A DNA stretch of 64,000 bases. Source: Streptomyces sp. MBT53. GTDB taxonomy: Bacteria; Actinomycetota; Actinomycetes; Streptomycetales; Streptomycetaceae. The translations under genes and the position numbers were made by a program. Below are positions 1 to 8,065 of the stretch, piece after piece (positions within the stretch are counted from its first letter, which is position 1; every line of letters starts with the position of its first letter). The notes beneath the pieces were generated by a model. It ran no database searches. It was not told the origin of the DNA and saw only the letters and a program-made list of their open reading frames with translations. The stretch covers positions 22,089-86,088 of the forward strand of contig NZ_JAEQAZ010000063.1 in the NCBI RefSeq assembly GCF_016654115.1, written 5' to 3'.

Positions 1-662
1 TCGGTGCCCCAGCACACCTTGAGGCCGCCCCGCACGGGCTTGGAGCCGCCGCCACCGCGACGGAAGCGCTCGACCAGGGCGGTGTCGGGCATCATCGTGA
101 TCATGCCGTCGCCGATGCGTGCGGCGACCTCGGCGGCCTGCGGGCCGAACGCGGAGACGTCGATCGGTACCGGCTCGTCGGGCAGTGTGTACAGGCGGGC
201 GTTCTCCACCGTGTAGTACTTGCCGCGGTGGCTCGTCTGCTCGCCGGTGAAGAGCTGCCGGATGATGTGGAGTGCCTCTTCCAACATCTCCAGCCGCACG
301 GACGCCTCGGGCCAGCCGGTGCCCAGGATGTGCTCGTTGAGTGCCTCGCCGGTGCCGACCCCGAGCCGGAAACGGCCGCCGAGGTGGGCGGCGCTGGTGG
401 CCGCCGCCTGGGCGATCACGGCGGGGTGCGTACGGACGAGGGGACAGGTCACTGCCGTCTCGACAGGCAGCGAGACGGCCTGGGACAGGGCGCCGATCAC
501 CGTCCAGACGAACGGGCTCTGTCCCTGGTGGTCGTTCCACGGGTGGTAGTGGTCCGAGATCCAGAGGGCGTCAAAACCCGCCTGTTCGGCCATCCTGGCC
601 TGGTCGACGAGTTCTGCCGGGCTGTGCTCCTCGCACGACAGGAAGTATCCGAAGTCGGGCAT
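1..662 (-). CDS. F420-dependent LLM-class oxidoreductase, partial (C-terminus outside window)
   Basis: Open on the minus strand from ATG at 662 to the window edge, so about 220 N-terminal residues are visible. It begins MPDFGYFLSCEEHSP and contains AGFDALWISDHYHPW, a block typical of luciferase-like F420-dependent oxidoreductases of the glucose-6-phosphate dehydrogenase-like subfamily, followed by GRFRLGVGTGEALNEH. It is paralogous to the full-length gene at 31065-32030 (same SDHY, GSGE/GTGE and LNEH blocks). The family uses the deazaflavin cofactor F420 for hydride transfer. The substrate cannot be inferred. A GGGTACTCG promoter-like box lies about 45 nt upstream. Confidence 0.88.
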   Translation of the reverse strand, partial: MPDFGYFLSCEEHSPAELVDQARMAEQAGFDALWISDHYHPWNDHQGQSPFVWTVIGALSQAVSLPVETAVTCPLVRTHPAVIAQAAATSAAHLGGRFRLGVGTGEALNEHILGTGWPEASVRLEMLEEALHIIRQLFTGEQTSHRGKYYTVENARLYTLPDEPVPIDVSAFGPQAAEVAARIGDGMITMMPDTALVERFRRGGGGSKPVRGGLKVCWGT

Positions 663-704
663 CGTCTCTCCCGGGTGGCAGCGGTTCTGCGAGCGCCTTC
701 GCGA

Positions 705-728
705 GTACCCGTGAGGCGAGGCCATAAC
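705..728 (-). promoter_or_regulatory. sigma-B-type promoter candidate for the F420 oxidoreductase
   Basis: On the minus strand GTTA is followed by 14 nt and GGGTAC, then TCG, about 43 nt upstream of the ATG at 662. This resembles the Streptomyces sigma-B consensus GNNT-N14-16-GGGTA. The -35 box is weaker than in other copies in this window. Confidence 0.4.
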
Positions 729-817
729 AGGGCGTACGCCTCGACCTTGTGCTCAGGTACGTCAGAGCCGGTTCGGAGAGACGTTCACCGGGCAGCGCCA
801 CGGGGATGGCCGGCGGG

Positions 818-991
818 TCAGTCCTCGCCGCGGACGATGTTGGACTCCAGGTCGGCGCGCGCCGTCACTGGGGCGCCGTCGTCCACGGCGCGGACACACG
901 TGCGCACGCCCTTGCCCTGGCGGTGACGGGCCTTCGACCAGCCGGTCCTGGCCACGTGCAGGGGATGCTGTTCGACGGTCCGCGCGCTCAC
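818..991 (-). CDS. small basic hypothetical protein (57 aa)
   Basis: A 57-codon frame starts at GTG 991, the only start after an in-frame stop at 998-1000. The product is hydrophilic and basic (begins MSARTVEQHPLHVARTGWSK) and contains a central KARHRQGKGVRTCVR stretch. A purine-rich AGAGAGAAG lies upstream of the start. I do not recognise a family. Its start overlaps the 3' end of the FAD/Rieske relic, so it may once have been coupled to that gene. Third-position GC is high, which supports coding. Confidence 0.55.
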   Translation of the reverse strand: MSARTVEQHPLHVARTGWSKARHRQGKGVRTCVRAVDDGAPVTARADLESNIVRGED

Positions 992-1479
992 GGCATTTCA
1001 ACTTCTCTCTGTCTCGGTCGAGCTTTCGTCAGGGTGTTCACCGGGTTCCCGGGGGCAACGGGGGTGAAACGCTGTGCGGTTCGGATGTCGCGCTTCGCCA
1101 ACGGCCGTACGGCGGGCCCCTGGAGGATCTGGCCGAGGTGGGTGCACCGGGCCGGGACCGCGTGGAGCTGTCCGTTCTCGTCGCGGTGAACGGCGCACTG
1201 CCGACCGCCGGTCCGGATCACGGAGGCGAGGCGGCGCGGATCGCAGAGGCCGCTCCACTCGCACGCGCGCCCGTTGACGAGGTCGCTGAGCAGGCTGCCC
1301 GCCATGACGCCGCCGCTCAGCCCCCGGGCGTCGAGTTCTTCGGCCGTGAGCGTGAGCAACAGGGGCAGGGCGGGGGCCACTTCGAGGAAGCGGATCCGGG
1401 TGATCCCCGGTTGCTGGAGAGCGCTGTCGCGCAACCAGCCCCGGCGCTTCGAACTTCCCTGCGGTGAGGCCGAGTTCAT
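988..1479 (-). pseudogene. relic of an FAD-dependent oxidoreductase with C-terminal Rieske domain
   Basis: This minus-strand frame (ATG at 1479) carries pieces of the C-terminal part of FAD-dependent oxidoreductase/Rieske fusion proteins. GLSGGVMAGSLLSDLVNGR matches the end of the FAD domain, EWSGLCDPRRL follows, then AVHRDENGQLHAVPARCTHL, which is the first half of a Rieske 2Fe-2S motif. The expected CTHLGC is changed to CTHLGQ, and the second CPCHG half is absent. The N-terminal FAD-binding region (GxGxxG) is also absent. I read it as a truncated, decayed copy. The frame stays open much further upstream, but only as a shadow of the SRPBCC gene on the other strand. Confidence 0.6.
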
Positions 1480-1481
1480 GG

Positions 1482-1793
1482 TTACCACCCGGTGCGGTCC
1501 GCGCCGCCGGTCGGCCCGCGCAACATGTGGAACGCCAGCAGGACGGCGAGCGGCCACAGCACGAGGAGGCACCACAGCACGGTCGCGTTGGGGGAGAGGA
1601 TCCCTATGACGAGAAGGACCTGGGAGGCACATGTCAGGGCGGCCACGGACAGAGGCAGCCACGGTCGGGCGCCCGGGCGGCGCATCCGGCGGGCCAGGCG
1701 TCGGTCCTGGCGGAGTTCGGCTTCGATCCGCCACAGGGCGAGGCGTTCGTGCGACGACAACGTGACGCCGTCGGGGTCGTTTCGGCTTTCCAC
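1482..1793 (-). CDS. DUF3040-type small membrane protein
   Basis: 103 residues from GTG 1793, chosen because a GAGG ribosome-binding site sits about 8 nt upstream. The N-terminal DGVTLSSHERLALWRIEAEL has the SxHE...L..IE pattern of DUF3040 proteins, which are common in actinobacteria. A basic stretch (RRLARRMRRPGARPW) precedes two hydrophobic segments (about residues 45-85), consistent with a small inner-membrane protein. Function is unknown; the family often lies near stress or division genes. Confidence 0.75.
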   Translation of the reverse strand: MESRNDPDGVTLSSHERLALWRIEAELRQDRRLARRMRRPGARPWLPLSVAALTCASQVLLVIGILSPNATVLWCLLVLWPLAVLLAFHMLRGPTGGADRTGW

Positions 1794-1930
1794 GGTGAGT
1801 ACCTCGTTCGTCCCGTGCGGTGACACCGGACCGCTCCGCCCCGGTCGGTGCGGAGCGGGAGTCGTGGGTGCTGATGAGCGGACGAGTTCCCCGAAAAGGC
1901 CGACCGACGCCCTCCGACGCCCGGACGGGC

Positions 1931-1955
1931 TCTTGGTACGGCTTTCTCCGGGTAC
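1931..1955 (+). promoter_or_regulatory. weak sigma-B-type promoter candidate for the SRPBCC gene
   Basis: GGGTACTCGG at 1950-1959 matches the -10 and discriminator seen in other promoters here and lies about 45 nt upstream of the ATG at 1999. The element 15 nt upstream is TCTT rather than GNNT, so only the -10 half is convincing. Confidence 0.3.
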
Positions 1956-1998
1956 TCGGTGCTTCGCACGCGCACACAAGGGATATGAGGAGGGACTC

Positions 1999-2475
1999 AT
2001 GAGTACGGTCAAGGAAGCGGTCGACGTGGCGGTTCCGCTGCGCGCGGCCTACGACCAGTGGACTCAGTTCGAGGAGTTCCCGCAGTTCATGGAGGGCGTC
2101 GAGAAAGTGACGCAATTCGACGACCGGCACAATCGCTGGATCACCAGGATCGGCGGGGTGCGGCGCGAGTTCGACACCGAGATCGTCGACCAGCTGGTGG
2201 ACGACAGGATCACCTGGCGGTCCGTGGGCGGCGACACTCGGCAGAGCGGATCGGTCCGGTTCGAGCGGCTGGACGACCAGCACACCAAGGTCGAGCTGAC
2301 CATGGACGTCGAACCCACCGGCGTCGCCGAGAAGAGTGCGGACGCGTTGGGTGTGATCACCCGGCGGGTCAAGGGCGACATGCGGCGCTTCAAGGAGTAC
2401 GTGGAGCGCGAGGACGGCGACACCGCCGGCTGGCGTGGCCGTATCCGCCCCGGGGATCCCGGCCCGATGCTCTGA
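1999..2475 (+). CDS. SRPBCC family (polyketide cyclase/dehydrase-like) protein
   Basis: 158 residues from ATG 1999 with a strong GAGGAGG site 6 nt upstream. The opening STVKEAVDVAVPLRAAYDQW and the FPQFMEGVEKV block are characteristic of the START/Bet v1-like SRPBCC helix-grip fold annotated as cyclase/dehydrase or SRPBCC stress proteins in Streptomyces. These proteins enclose a hydrophobic ligand pocket; the ligand is unknown. The C-terminal 30 residues are polar and probably disordered. The gene is monocistronic and convergent with the DUF4235 gene, with a hairpin between them. Confidence 0.82.
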   Translation: MSTVKEAVDVAVPLRAAYDQWTQFEEFPQFMEGVEKVTQFDDRHNRWITRIGGVRREFDTEIVDQLVDDRITWRSVGGDTRQSGSVRFERLDDQHTKVELTMDVEPTGVAEKSADALGVITRRVKGDMRRFKEYVEREDGDTAGWRGRIRPGDPGPML

Positions 2476-2511
2476 CCGGCCCGTTGCCCGGACCCGTTCA
2501 CACAGAGCGTT

Positions 2512-2562
2512 CCGACGGGTGCTCCCGCCCGGCTGAGGAGCGCCGGGCGGGAGCACCGTCGG
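2512..2562. terminator. bidirectional hairpin between convergent genes
   Basis: A GC-rich inverted repeat (CCGACGGGTGCTCCCGCCCGGC against GCCGGGCGGGAGCACCGTCGG, one bulged G, 8-nt loop) lies between the stop at 2475 and the convergent gene ending at 2734. There is no U-tract, as is usual in Streptomyces. Confidence 0.65.
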
Positions 2563-2733
2563 TTCTGGAAGGCTCACGGCCGCGACGACCTGTCGGCCAG
2601 GACCCATGACTCGCCCAGGCCGGGCAGGCCACCACCGACGGCAGCCTGCCCGACCTTTCCGGCGGCGGCCGGCCTGGGCCCCACCGGAAGTGTTGCGGTA
2701 TCGGCCCGAGCAAGGTGATGCGGACGCGGTGGG

Positions 2734-3000
2734 TCAGCCGGGCCAGGTACCAGTCACGCGCCGGGTCGCTATCGCGCCGCCGCGCTCGACGGCCGCTTTG
2801 ACCGCCGCGAAGATTGCGCCCTGCACGACGGCCGCGGTGAGCACCTCGCCCCACCCGCGGTCCTCGTCGGTGGCGTCGGGCGCGTCCTGGTCGTGGCCGA
2901 TCGTCTTCCACGCCTGCTTGAACAATGCGCCCGCTGCCAGGCCGCCGAGCATGCCGAGGGCCAGACCGACGGGCTTGTAGGCGATCTTCGATGCCCTCAT
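2734..3000 (-). CDS. DUF4235 domain protein
   Basis: 88 residues. The N-terminal KIAYKPVGLALGMLGGLAAG and the AWKTIGHD segment are diagnostic of DUF4235, a small protein with two hydrophobic glycine/alanine-rich helices. It is the last gene of the SsgA-like/holin-like/DUF3618/DUF4235 series and starts 11 nt after the DUF3618 stop. The last three genes of this set recur together in actinobacteria and are probably envelope-associated; the exact role is unknown. Confidence 0.85.
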   Translation of the reverse strand: MRASKIAYKPVGLALGMLGGLAAGALFKQAWKTIGHDQDAPDATDEDRGWGEVLTAAVVQGAIFAAVKAAVERGGAIATRRVTGTWPG

Positions 3001-3011
3001 CCCGGGCCCTC

Positions 3012-3440
3012 CTACTTCTTCTTGCGACGCAGCAGCACGTAGACGGCCAGCAGCGCCACGCCCGCGGCGATCAAGGGGGTGCGGTTGTTCCGGACGGGCT
3101 CAGGTGCCTTGTCCTGCCACACCTGCTCGGCCTGCGACGCTGCGGTCCTCACCTGCCCGGCGGCCACGGCTGCCTTCTCCTTGACCGTGTCGGGCACCTT
3201 GTCCTGGAGCATGTGCGACGCCTCGGCGGCTTTCGCCTTGGCCTGGTCCGTCAGTTCCGCGGTCTTCGCCGTCGTCTGCTCCTTGAGCGCGGCGGCCTTC
3301 TCCTGGGCGCGGCGCTTGACGTCCGCCTTGTCGGCCAGGGACTGAACGGTGTCGCCCAGCTCGTGCCGGGTCTGCTCGACCTGCTCGCGCAGCTCCTCCG
3401 TGTTGGCGGCGGTGGGCTCGTCGTGGGGCGGTTGCGTCAT
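3012..3440 (-). CDS. DUF3618 domain protein, membrane-anchored coiled coil
   Basis: 142 residues. The N-terminal TEELREQVEQTRHELGDTVQ is the DUF3618 signature. A long alanine/lysine-rich helix follows (about residues 40-110, likely coiled coil), then one C-terminal membrane helix (TPLIAAGVALLAVYVLL) and a KKK tail. The start overlaps the previous gene's stop by 4 nt (ATGA), indicating translational coupling with the holin-like protein. Confidence 0.88.
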   Translation of the reverse strand: MTQPPHDEPTAANTEELREQVEQTRHELGDTVQSLADKADVKRRAQEKAAALKEQTTAKTAELTDQAKAKAAEASHMLQDKVPDTVKEKAAVAAGQVRTAASQAEQVWQDKAPEPVRNNRTPLIAAGVALLAVYVLLRRKKK

Positions 3441-3853
3441 CGTTTGACACTCTCCTTGATCTCGGTCACATCGGCCTTCACGCTGTCGACGGTCTGCTCG
3501 GGAACGGGTGGGGCCGCCTGCCTGACCTGCTTCTTCCCGGTCAGGGCCAGCACGCCGGCGACCAGTCCGAGGACGGCCGCCACCATCAGGGCGGCGGCCC
3601 AGACCGGCAATGGCACGGCCAGAGCGGCGATCCCGGCGGCGACCAGCGCTTGCAGCGCGAGGAATCCGGCCAGTCCGGCCCCACCGAAGAGGCCGCCGCC
3701 CCTGCCGTAGCGCCTGCCCTTCTCCGTCAACTCGGCCCGCGCCAGCCGCATCTCACCGCGTATCAGTTCCGTCAGCTGGTGCGAGGCGCGCTGCACCAAC
3801 TCGCCGACCGGCTCTTCGGCGGCGTCGGCCATAGGCCGGCTTGCCTGATCCAT
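3437..3853 (-). CDS. phage holin family / DUF1469-like membrane protein
   Basis: 138 residues. PVGELVQRASHQLTELIRGE matches the N-terminus of the Phage_holin_3_6 (DUF1469) family, followed by MRLARAELTEKGRR and two close hydrophobic helices (about residues 52-105). Despite the name, chromosomal actinobacterial members are housekeeping envelope proteins. The gene lies 21 nt after the SsgA-like gene and is 4-nt coupled to DUF3618. Confidence 0.85.
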   Translation of the reverse strand: MDQASRPMADAAEEPVGELVQRASHQLTELIRGEMRLARAELTEKGRRYGRGGGLFGGAGLAGFLALQALVAAGIAALAVPLPVWAAALMVAAVLGLVAGVLALTGKKQVRQAAPPVPEQTVDSVKADVTEIKESVKR

Positions 3854-3874
3854 GATTCGCCCTTCGTCATCGGC

Positions 3875-4321
3875 TCAGTCCTGGCCGAGTAGTGGTGTGA
3901 GAAAGCCGTCCCAGTCCAGGTAGTCGCTCTCGCCGCCCAGGGGAACGAGCTGCTGTGTCACGTCGAGCCAGCCGGCGACCACGTCCTGTTCCGTCTGGAA
4001 GACGGCGCCGCTGCCCAGTGGTCCGAGCCGGATACGCAGCCATCCGTGGCCGTCTGCCTCGCGGAGGGGCCAGACGGCCACGTCGCCGATCCCCTCCAGG
4101 CGGCGCAGTCCGAGCAGAAGAGAGTCTCGAGACAGGGACCAGTGCACCGAGGCGCCGTCCGTTCGCAGGACGATGCGAACGGCGAACGGGTCCAACGAGG
4201 TGTAGTGCAACTCCAGGTCGAGCGGTACGGCGGGCCCGCCGCCACGGACCAGCTGCGCGCGGTGGCGCAGCGTGGTGGTCGGGTGCGGGTGAATTTCTGT
4301 GAGGGTGACTGGCTTCGGCAC
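3875..4321 (-). CDS. SsgA-like protein (SALP), sporulation/cell-division regulator
   Basis: 148 residues from GTG 4321. It has the SALP pattern: LELHYTSLDPFAVRIVLRT near residue 35, WSLSRDSLLLGL, VAVWPLR and LRIRLGPLGSGAVFQTE. SALPs occur only in sporulating actinomycetes and act at the septum or cell wall during sporulation-specific division and wall remodelling. It is the first gene of the operon continuing into the holin-like, DUF3618 and DUF4235 genes, and a perfect GATT-N15-GGGTAC promoter lies upstream, linking a division regulator to stress control. Confidence 0.88.
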   Translation of the reverse strand: MPKPVTLTEIHPHPTTTLRHRAQLVRGGGPAVPLDLELHYTSLDPFAVRIVLRTDGASVHWSLSRDSLLLGLRRLEGIGDVAVWPLREADGHGWLRIRLGPLGSGAVFQTEQDVVAGWLDVTQQLVPLGGESDYLDWDGFLTPLLGQD

Positions 4322-4378
4322 GAGTGATCACTTCCTGAGCATGAGTGCGCGCCTGAGCACGGTGGGCCGACGCGACGT

Positions 4379-4403
4379 GTACCCCGATTGGGCAGCAGGA
4401 ATC
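4379..4403 (-). promoter_or_regulatory. sigma-B-type promoter of the SsgA-like operon
   Basis: GATT, exactly 15 nt, then GGGTAC on the minus strand, 57 nt upstream of the GTG at 4321. It fits GNNT-N14-16-GGGTAC fully. Confidence 0.6.
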
Positions 4404-4437
4404 TTGAGGATTGCGGAAATTGATGACCGCATGACGT

Positions 4438-4462
4438 GTGTGAGGTTCCCGATCAAGGGCAC
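4438..4462 (+). promoter_or_regulatory. sigma-B-type promoter variant of PRC-barrel gene 1
   Basis: GTGT, 15 nt, GGGCAC followed by TCG, 57 nt upstream of ATG 4520. The GGGCACTCG box recurs before PRC-barrel gene 2, microprotein 2 and the FAD/FeS gene. Confidence 0.5.
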
Positions 4463-4519
4463 TCGCCATTTCGAGCAGGACGTAATCGAAATTCGACATT
4501 CCCATGAAGGAGTATTTGC

Positions 4520-4873
4520 ATGAGTGACAACATCTGGGGCTACCAGCCGACTTCCGGCCACACCGCGGGCATCGACCTGATCGGCTACAAGGTCGAGGCC
4601 ACGAACGGCGGCATCGGCAAGGTCGACAAGCACTCGGACGCTGTCGACTCCTCGTATCTCGTGGTCGACACCGGTGTCTGGATCTTCGGCAAGCACGTTC
4701 TGCTGCCGGCCGGCACCGTGAGTTCCATCGACCAGGCCGAGCGGAAGATCTACGTCAGTCTCACCAAGGACCAGATCAAGAACTCCCCGGAGTTCGACAA
4801 GGACAAGCACGAGGGCGACGCGGGCTACCAGGAGCAGGTCGGCGGCTATTACGTCGGTCAACGCCCTATCTGA
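4520..4873 (+). CDS. PRC-barrel domain protein, copy 1
   Basis: 117 residues with a GAAGGAG site 7 nt upstream of ATG. IDLIGYKVEATNGGIGKVDK opens a PRC-barrel, continuing with YLVVDTGVWIFGKHVLLPAG and RKIYVSLTKDQIKNSPEF. PRC-barrels are small beta-barrels found in RNA-processing and photosynthetic-complex assembly proteins; free-standing Streptomyces copies are uncharacterised and often stress-linked. It is closely similar to the protein at 11268-11639. A 53-aa membrane protein follows 42 nt later. Confidence 0.85.
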   Translation: MSDNIWGYQPTSGHTAGIDLIGYKVEATNGGIGKVDKHSDAVDSSYLVVDTGVWIFGKHVLLPAGTVSSIDQAERKIYVSLTKDQIKNSPEFDKDKHEGDAGYQEQVGGYYVGQRPI

Positions 4874-4915
4874 CCGCTCCTCACCACCAACCTGACGGCC
4901 CGGAGGTCGATCATT

Positions 4916-5077
4916 ATGGTTCCCCTTCTTCTTGTGCTTCTGCTGGCCCTGATTCTTTTCGGTGCGGGATTCGCGCTGAAGGCTCTGTGGTTCATCGCGA
5001 TCATCGTGTTGGTGGTCTGGCTGGTCGGGTTTGTCGCCCGGCCCAAGGGCGGAAGTGGCCGCTGGTATCGCTGGTAG
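4916..5077 (+). CDS. 53-aa hydrophobic membrane microprotein, copy 1
   Basis: ATG 4916 with a GGAGG site about 9 nt upstream. It begins MVPLLLVLLLALILFGAGFA, has a second hydrophobic stretch (LWFIAIIVLVVWLVGF) and ends in a basic/aromatic tail GRWYRW. It is a two-helix membrane microprotein with a near-identical architecture to the one encoded at 11744-11914 (same MVP start, LILFGAGFA core and RGRWYRW/GRWYRW end). Function is unknown; co-location with a PRC-barrel gene in both copies suggests a joint role. Confidence 0.8.
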   Translation: MVPLLLVLLLALILFGAGFALKALWFIAIIVLVVWLVGFVARPKGGSGRWYRW

Positions 5078-5095
5078 CCGCGACCGACGTTTTTC

Positions 5096-5146
5096 TGCCA
5101 CGCATGTGGGCCCCGGTCTTCCGGACCGGGGCCCACATGCGTGGCA
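5096..5146. terminator. 23-bp perfect hairpin, bidirectional terminator
   Basis: TGCCACGCATGTGGGCCCCG continues to a 23-nt arm that pairs perfectly with 5124-5146 around a 5-nt loop (ttccg). It lies between the microprotein stop (5077) and the convergent STAND gene (ends 5267). A short T-run precedes it, which suits termination of the minus-strand gene. Confidence 0.8.
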
Positions 5147-5266
5147 TTGGGCTTGAACTCGGTTGTCGTGAGGTACGCGCAGGGCGGGATGGCCCAGTGC
5201 GCCTGCCGTCCCGTTCGTCGAGCCGGATGTGGTCGGTGGTTCGGCCTTGCCGTTGGTCCGTGGGCC

Positions 5267-7987
5267 CTATCGCGTTCGGTTGAGCCAGGTGCCGCGCCGT
5301 TCGGTGACGAGAGCGTGCCAACGTCGGCGGACTGCCTCTTCGTTCTCCAGCCACCGGACAGGGGAAGCCTCCGCGGCGATGAGCCTGTCGTCCATGAAGC
5401 ACGCGATGTCGGCGAGGTAGGCGTGGTCGCCGTCGTTGGTGATCCGGCGCAGTCGGTGGATGGCGGCGGCGAGGAGTTCCTCGTCTCCGCGGACGGCGTG
5501 GTGGAAGCAGACGGCGAGCTCAAGCAGGGGGAGGAGCGAAGTCAGCCCGGCGGTCTCGATCTCGGTGTGCAGGGCTTGGGCGCGTTCGTCGATGTCCGGC
5601 CTGCGGCCCGCGTCGCGGACGAGGACGGCGATGTGGACGGTCAGGGTGGTGGCGTGGAGTGTGAGGTCGGTCAGGAGGTCGTGGGCGAGGGCGATGTCGC
5701 CGTCCGCGGTCGTGGGGTCCGCGAAGGACAGCGCAAGTGCCCGGTGTGCCTGGGCGGTTGCGCGTTCTCCCGCGATGCCGCGTCGGTCGGCGTCGTCGCG
5801 GGCACGTTCGTAGTCGTCGGCCGCTCGTGCGATGTCGCCCTGGGGCCAGTGGATGTCGCCGAGTACGCGGTTCTGCCGGCCGGCCCACCCCAGGGTCTCG
5901 GCGACGGTCAGGGCGGTGGGGAAGTCGCCGGCCAGACGGGCGAGGTGGGCCAGGCCGCGGCGGGCGGCGGGGGCGAGGCGGCCTCCGCCGTCGGCGACCT
6001 GCTGCATTCCTGTCCGGGAGGCGGCTGACTCGCCGAGGTCACGTTGGGCTTTGGCCAGGTAGTAGCGGGCCATGTGGCCCAGTTCTTCCGGCAGTTGACC
6101 GGTGTCGATGACGGCGGCGAGCCGGTCGGCCGTGGTGCGGCGGTGTTCGTGCTGTCGACGGCCGAGCGTGTTGAGCAGTTCGGACAGGGCGTCGGCCGGC
6201 GTCTGTGGACGCGTCTCGTCGCCGTTGTCCCGCCGGGCGGAGGCGAGGGGTTCCCACACGGAGTCGCCGACGTACTGCCAGGCCGCCTCGGTCAGCCAGC
6301 TCAGGTCGAGGTGGAACTCGGAGGCGAGGGTGAGACCTTGGCGCAGGCAGGCGATCAGCAGACGGCGGCCGGGGCCGGTGTGCTCGGCCCACTGTCGGCC
6401 AACGGCACTGTGGGCGCGTTCGGCCGCGTTTCGCCAGTCTCGTGCTGACCAGCGGTCGTCGGTGGTGTCTTCGGCGGTGCGCAGGGTCGAGCGGATGAGG
6501 GCGTGCAGGTGGTAGGGCCAGAGGCCGGTGGGGGTGTGGCGGACGAAGGGCCGCTCCAGCAGGCGGAGGACCGGGGCGTCACGGCTGATGCCGGCGGCGG
6601 CGGTGGCGAGGGGGATGTCGAAGGCGTCCAGGAGGCTGACCGAGCGCAGGACGTGGCGTTCGTCGGGGGTGAGGTCGGCGAGGGTACGGGCGATCAGGGC
6701 GGGGAAGTCGCCGCCGAAGTCGGCCGGTTGAGGGGTGCGGCCGGTGCGACGGATCTCAAGGAAACGCATGGCGGCCAGGTCGAGGTACAGGGGAAGGCCG
6801 TGGGAGCGCTCGGCGATCACACGGCGCAGCGTCGCGTCGATCAGCGGCCGGCCGTCGGCGGCGAGGCGGTGGGCGAGGTAGTCCTGGCAGTCCTCGTCGC
6901 TGAAGTCCCCGATCAGGATCTGACGGTGACCGCCCGGATCGGCCGCGTCGGCGCGGGGCGCCGGCACGCCGTGGCCGGCCGGCCCGGGCCAGGCTCCGTG
7001 GTCGGCCAGTCCGGGCCACGCCGTCGGGCCGGTCCAGTCGAGTTGACCGTGCAGGGCCGGGTCGGCCCACTGCAGCCGGTTGCGTCCGGTGACGACGAAG
7101 AAGACGTTGGGCATGAGCCACACCACGTGCTGCAGCAGCCGCTCCAGGTCCCGGTGGGTGCGGTCCCCGACGTCCTCGAAGGTGTCCAGCAGCACCACCG
7201 GGGCGATCTGCTTGCGGGCGGGCAAGCGGGCCAGCTCCCAGGCGAGCAGGTGCGGGTAGTACGAGAGCGACTCCAGGTCGGTGTCGGCCTCCAGGAGGTC
7301 GGCCAGCCGCGCACAGCCGGCCAACGCGCTTACTGAGCGGCGGTGTTCGCGCAGCGCCCGCACCAGCGCGCCGGTGAGCTGTCCGACCGCGGATCCGAGC
7401 ATCCCGGGCAGCGCCAGGCCCTGGGCGACCTCGCCGAGCGCCGCCTGCACCTGCTGAGGAAGCGCCTGGCCGAAGCGGGTCACCAGGCCGTCACGGCGCA
7501 GGTACTCCTCCAACGGCTCGCCCGGATGCCGGTGGTCCCAGTAACGGCGTAACGCGATGTCGAAGGCGGGCATGGGCCGGCCGACCGCCGCCGCGACGGC
7601 AAGCCGGATCGTGACGACGACGCGCTCGAAGTCGGTGTTCGCCGAGCGCGCCAGGTCGAGCCGGACAGGGACGATCCGCGGCCCGTGCCAAGCCGGTTCA
7701 CCCCATTGCGTCGGCCTGCGTTCGGCATCGGCCAGCGCGGCCTCCAGCCTCCGTGACAGCGTCGATTTGCCGATGCCGCCGACACCGTGGAAGACGAGCA
7801 GGTTGCGTCGGGGCGCCTCCAGGTCCGCGGCATCGAAAGTCGGAGCGGTCACATGCCGCAGGTGGGCGTCCAGGGCGCTCACGAACATGTGCCACTGGCC
7901 CTCCCGGTTGGTGAACGCCTCGTCCGCGCCCACTCGGTGATCGTTGGAGCCGAACAGAGCCCTCAGGTCCCGGCCTGCCACGCCCAC
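5267..7987 (-). CDS. STAND-type NTPase with TPR-like C-terminus
   Basis: 906 residues from GTG 7987. Walker A is FHGVGGIGKSTLS (about residues 67-79). Walker B is PVVLLDTFEDV (about 275), followed by VFFVVTGRNRL as the sensor-1 strand and a GLPLYLDL motif (about 405), which together define an AP-ATPase/NB-ARC-like STAND NTPase. A winged-helix-like region follows, and the last ~350 residues are helical repeats resembling tetratricopeptide repeats (AARRGLAHLARLAGDFPTAL, RAADDYERARDDADRRG). STAND proteins are ligand-triggered switches in signalling or immunity. No effector domain is recognisable at the N-terminus (30 residues before the NTPase). The gene lies 78 nt downstream of the GntR regulator and is probably co-transcribed with it. 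Confidence 0.82.
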   Translation of the reverse strand: MGVAGRDLRALFGSNDHRVGADEAFTNREGQWHMFVSALDAHLRHVTAPTFDAADLEAPRRNLLVFHGVGGIGKSTLSRRLEAALADAERRPTQWGEPAWHGPRIVPVRLDLARSANTDFERVVVTIRLAVAAAVGRPMPAFDIALRRYWDHRHPGEPLEEYLRRDGLVTRFGQALPQQVQAALGEVAQGLALPGMLGSAVGQLTGALVRALREHRRSVSALAGCARLADLLEADTDLESLSYYPHLLAWELARLPARKQIAPVVLLDTFEDVGDRTHRDLERLLQHVVWLMPNVFFVVTGRNRLQWADPALHGQLDWTGPTAWPGLADHGAWPGPAGHGVPAPRADAADPGGHRQILIGDFSDEDCQDYLAHRLAADGRPLIDATLRRVIAERSHGLPLYLDLAAMRFLEIRRTGRTPQPADFGGDFPALIARTLADLTPDERHVLRSVSLLDAFDIPLATAAAGISRDAPVLRLLERPFVRHTPTGLWPYHLHALIRSTLRTAEDTTDDRWSARDWRNAAERAHSAVGRQWAEHTGPGRRLLIACLRQGLTLASEFHLDLSWLTEAAWQYVGDSVWEPLASARRDNGDETRPQTPADALSELLNTLGRRQHEHRRTTADRLAAVIDTGQLPEELGHMARYYLAKAQRDLGESAASRTGMQQVADGGGRLAPAARRGLAHLARLAGDFPTALTVAETLGWAGRQNRVLGDIHWPQGDIARAADDYERARDDADRRGIAGERATAQAHRALALSFADPTTADGDIALAHDLLTDLTLHATTLTVHIAVLVRDAGRRPDIDERAQALHTEIETAGLTSLLPLLELAVCFHHAVRGDEELLAAAIHRLRRITNDGDHAYLADIACFMDDRLIAAEASPVRWLENEEAVRRRWHALVTERRGTWLNRTR

Positions 7988-8065
7988 CCCCTGATGGTCA
8001 TTCGCTCTCGATCTGTGACTGCCGGTCCGTGTGGCCGACGCCCCTTCAGCACGTGCACGCGGCGG

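Noticed and set aside
988..2607. 539-aa minus-strand frame
   Set aside because: Most of it opposes the well-supported SRPBCC gene and is arginine/proline-rich shadow sequence; only the part below 1479 has family resemblance.
5096..5146. Long perfect palindrome as a mobile-element end
   Set aside because: Position between convergent stops and absence of a transposase make a terminator the simpler explanation.
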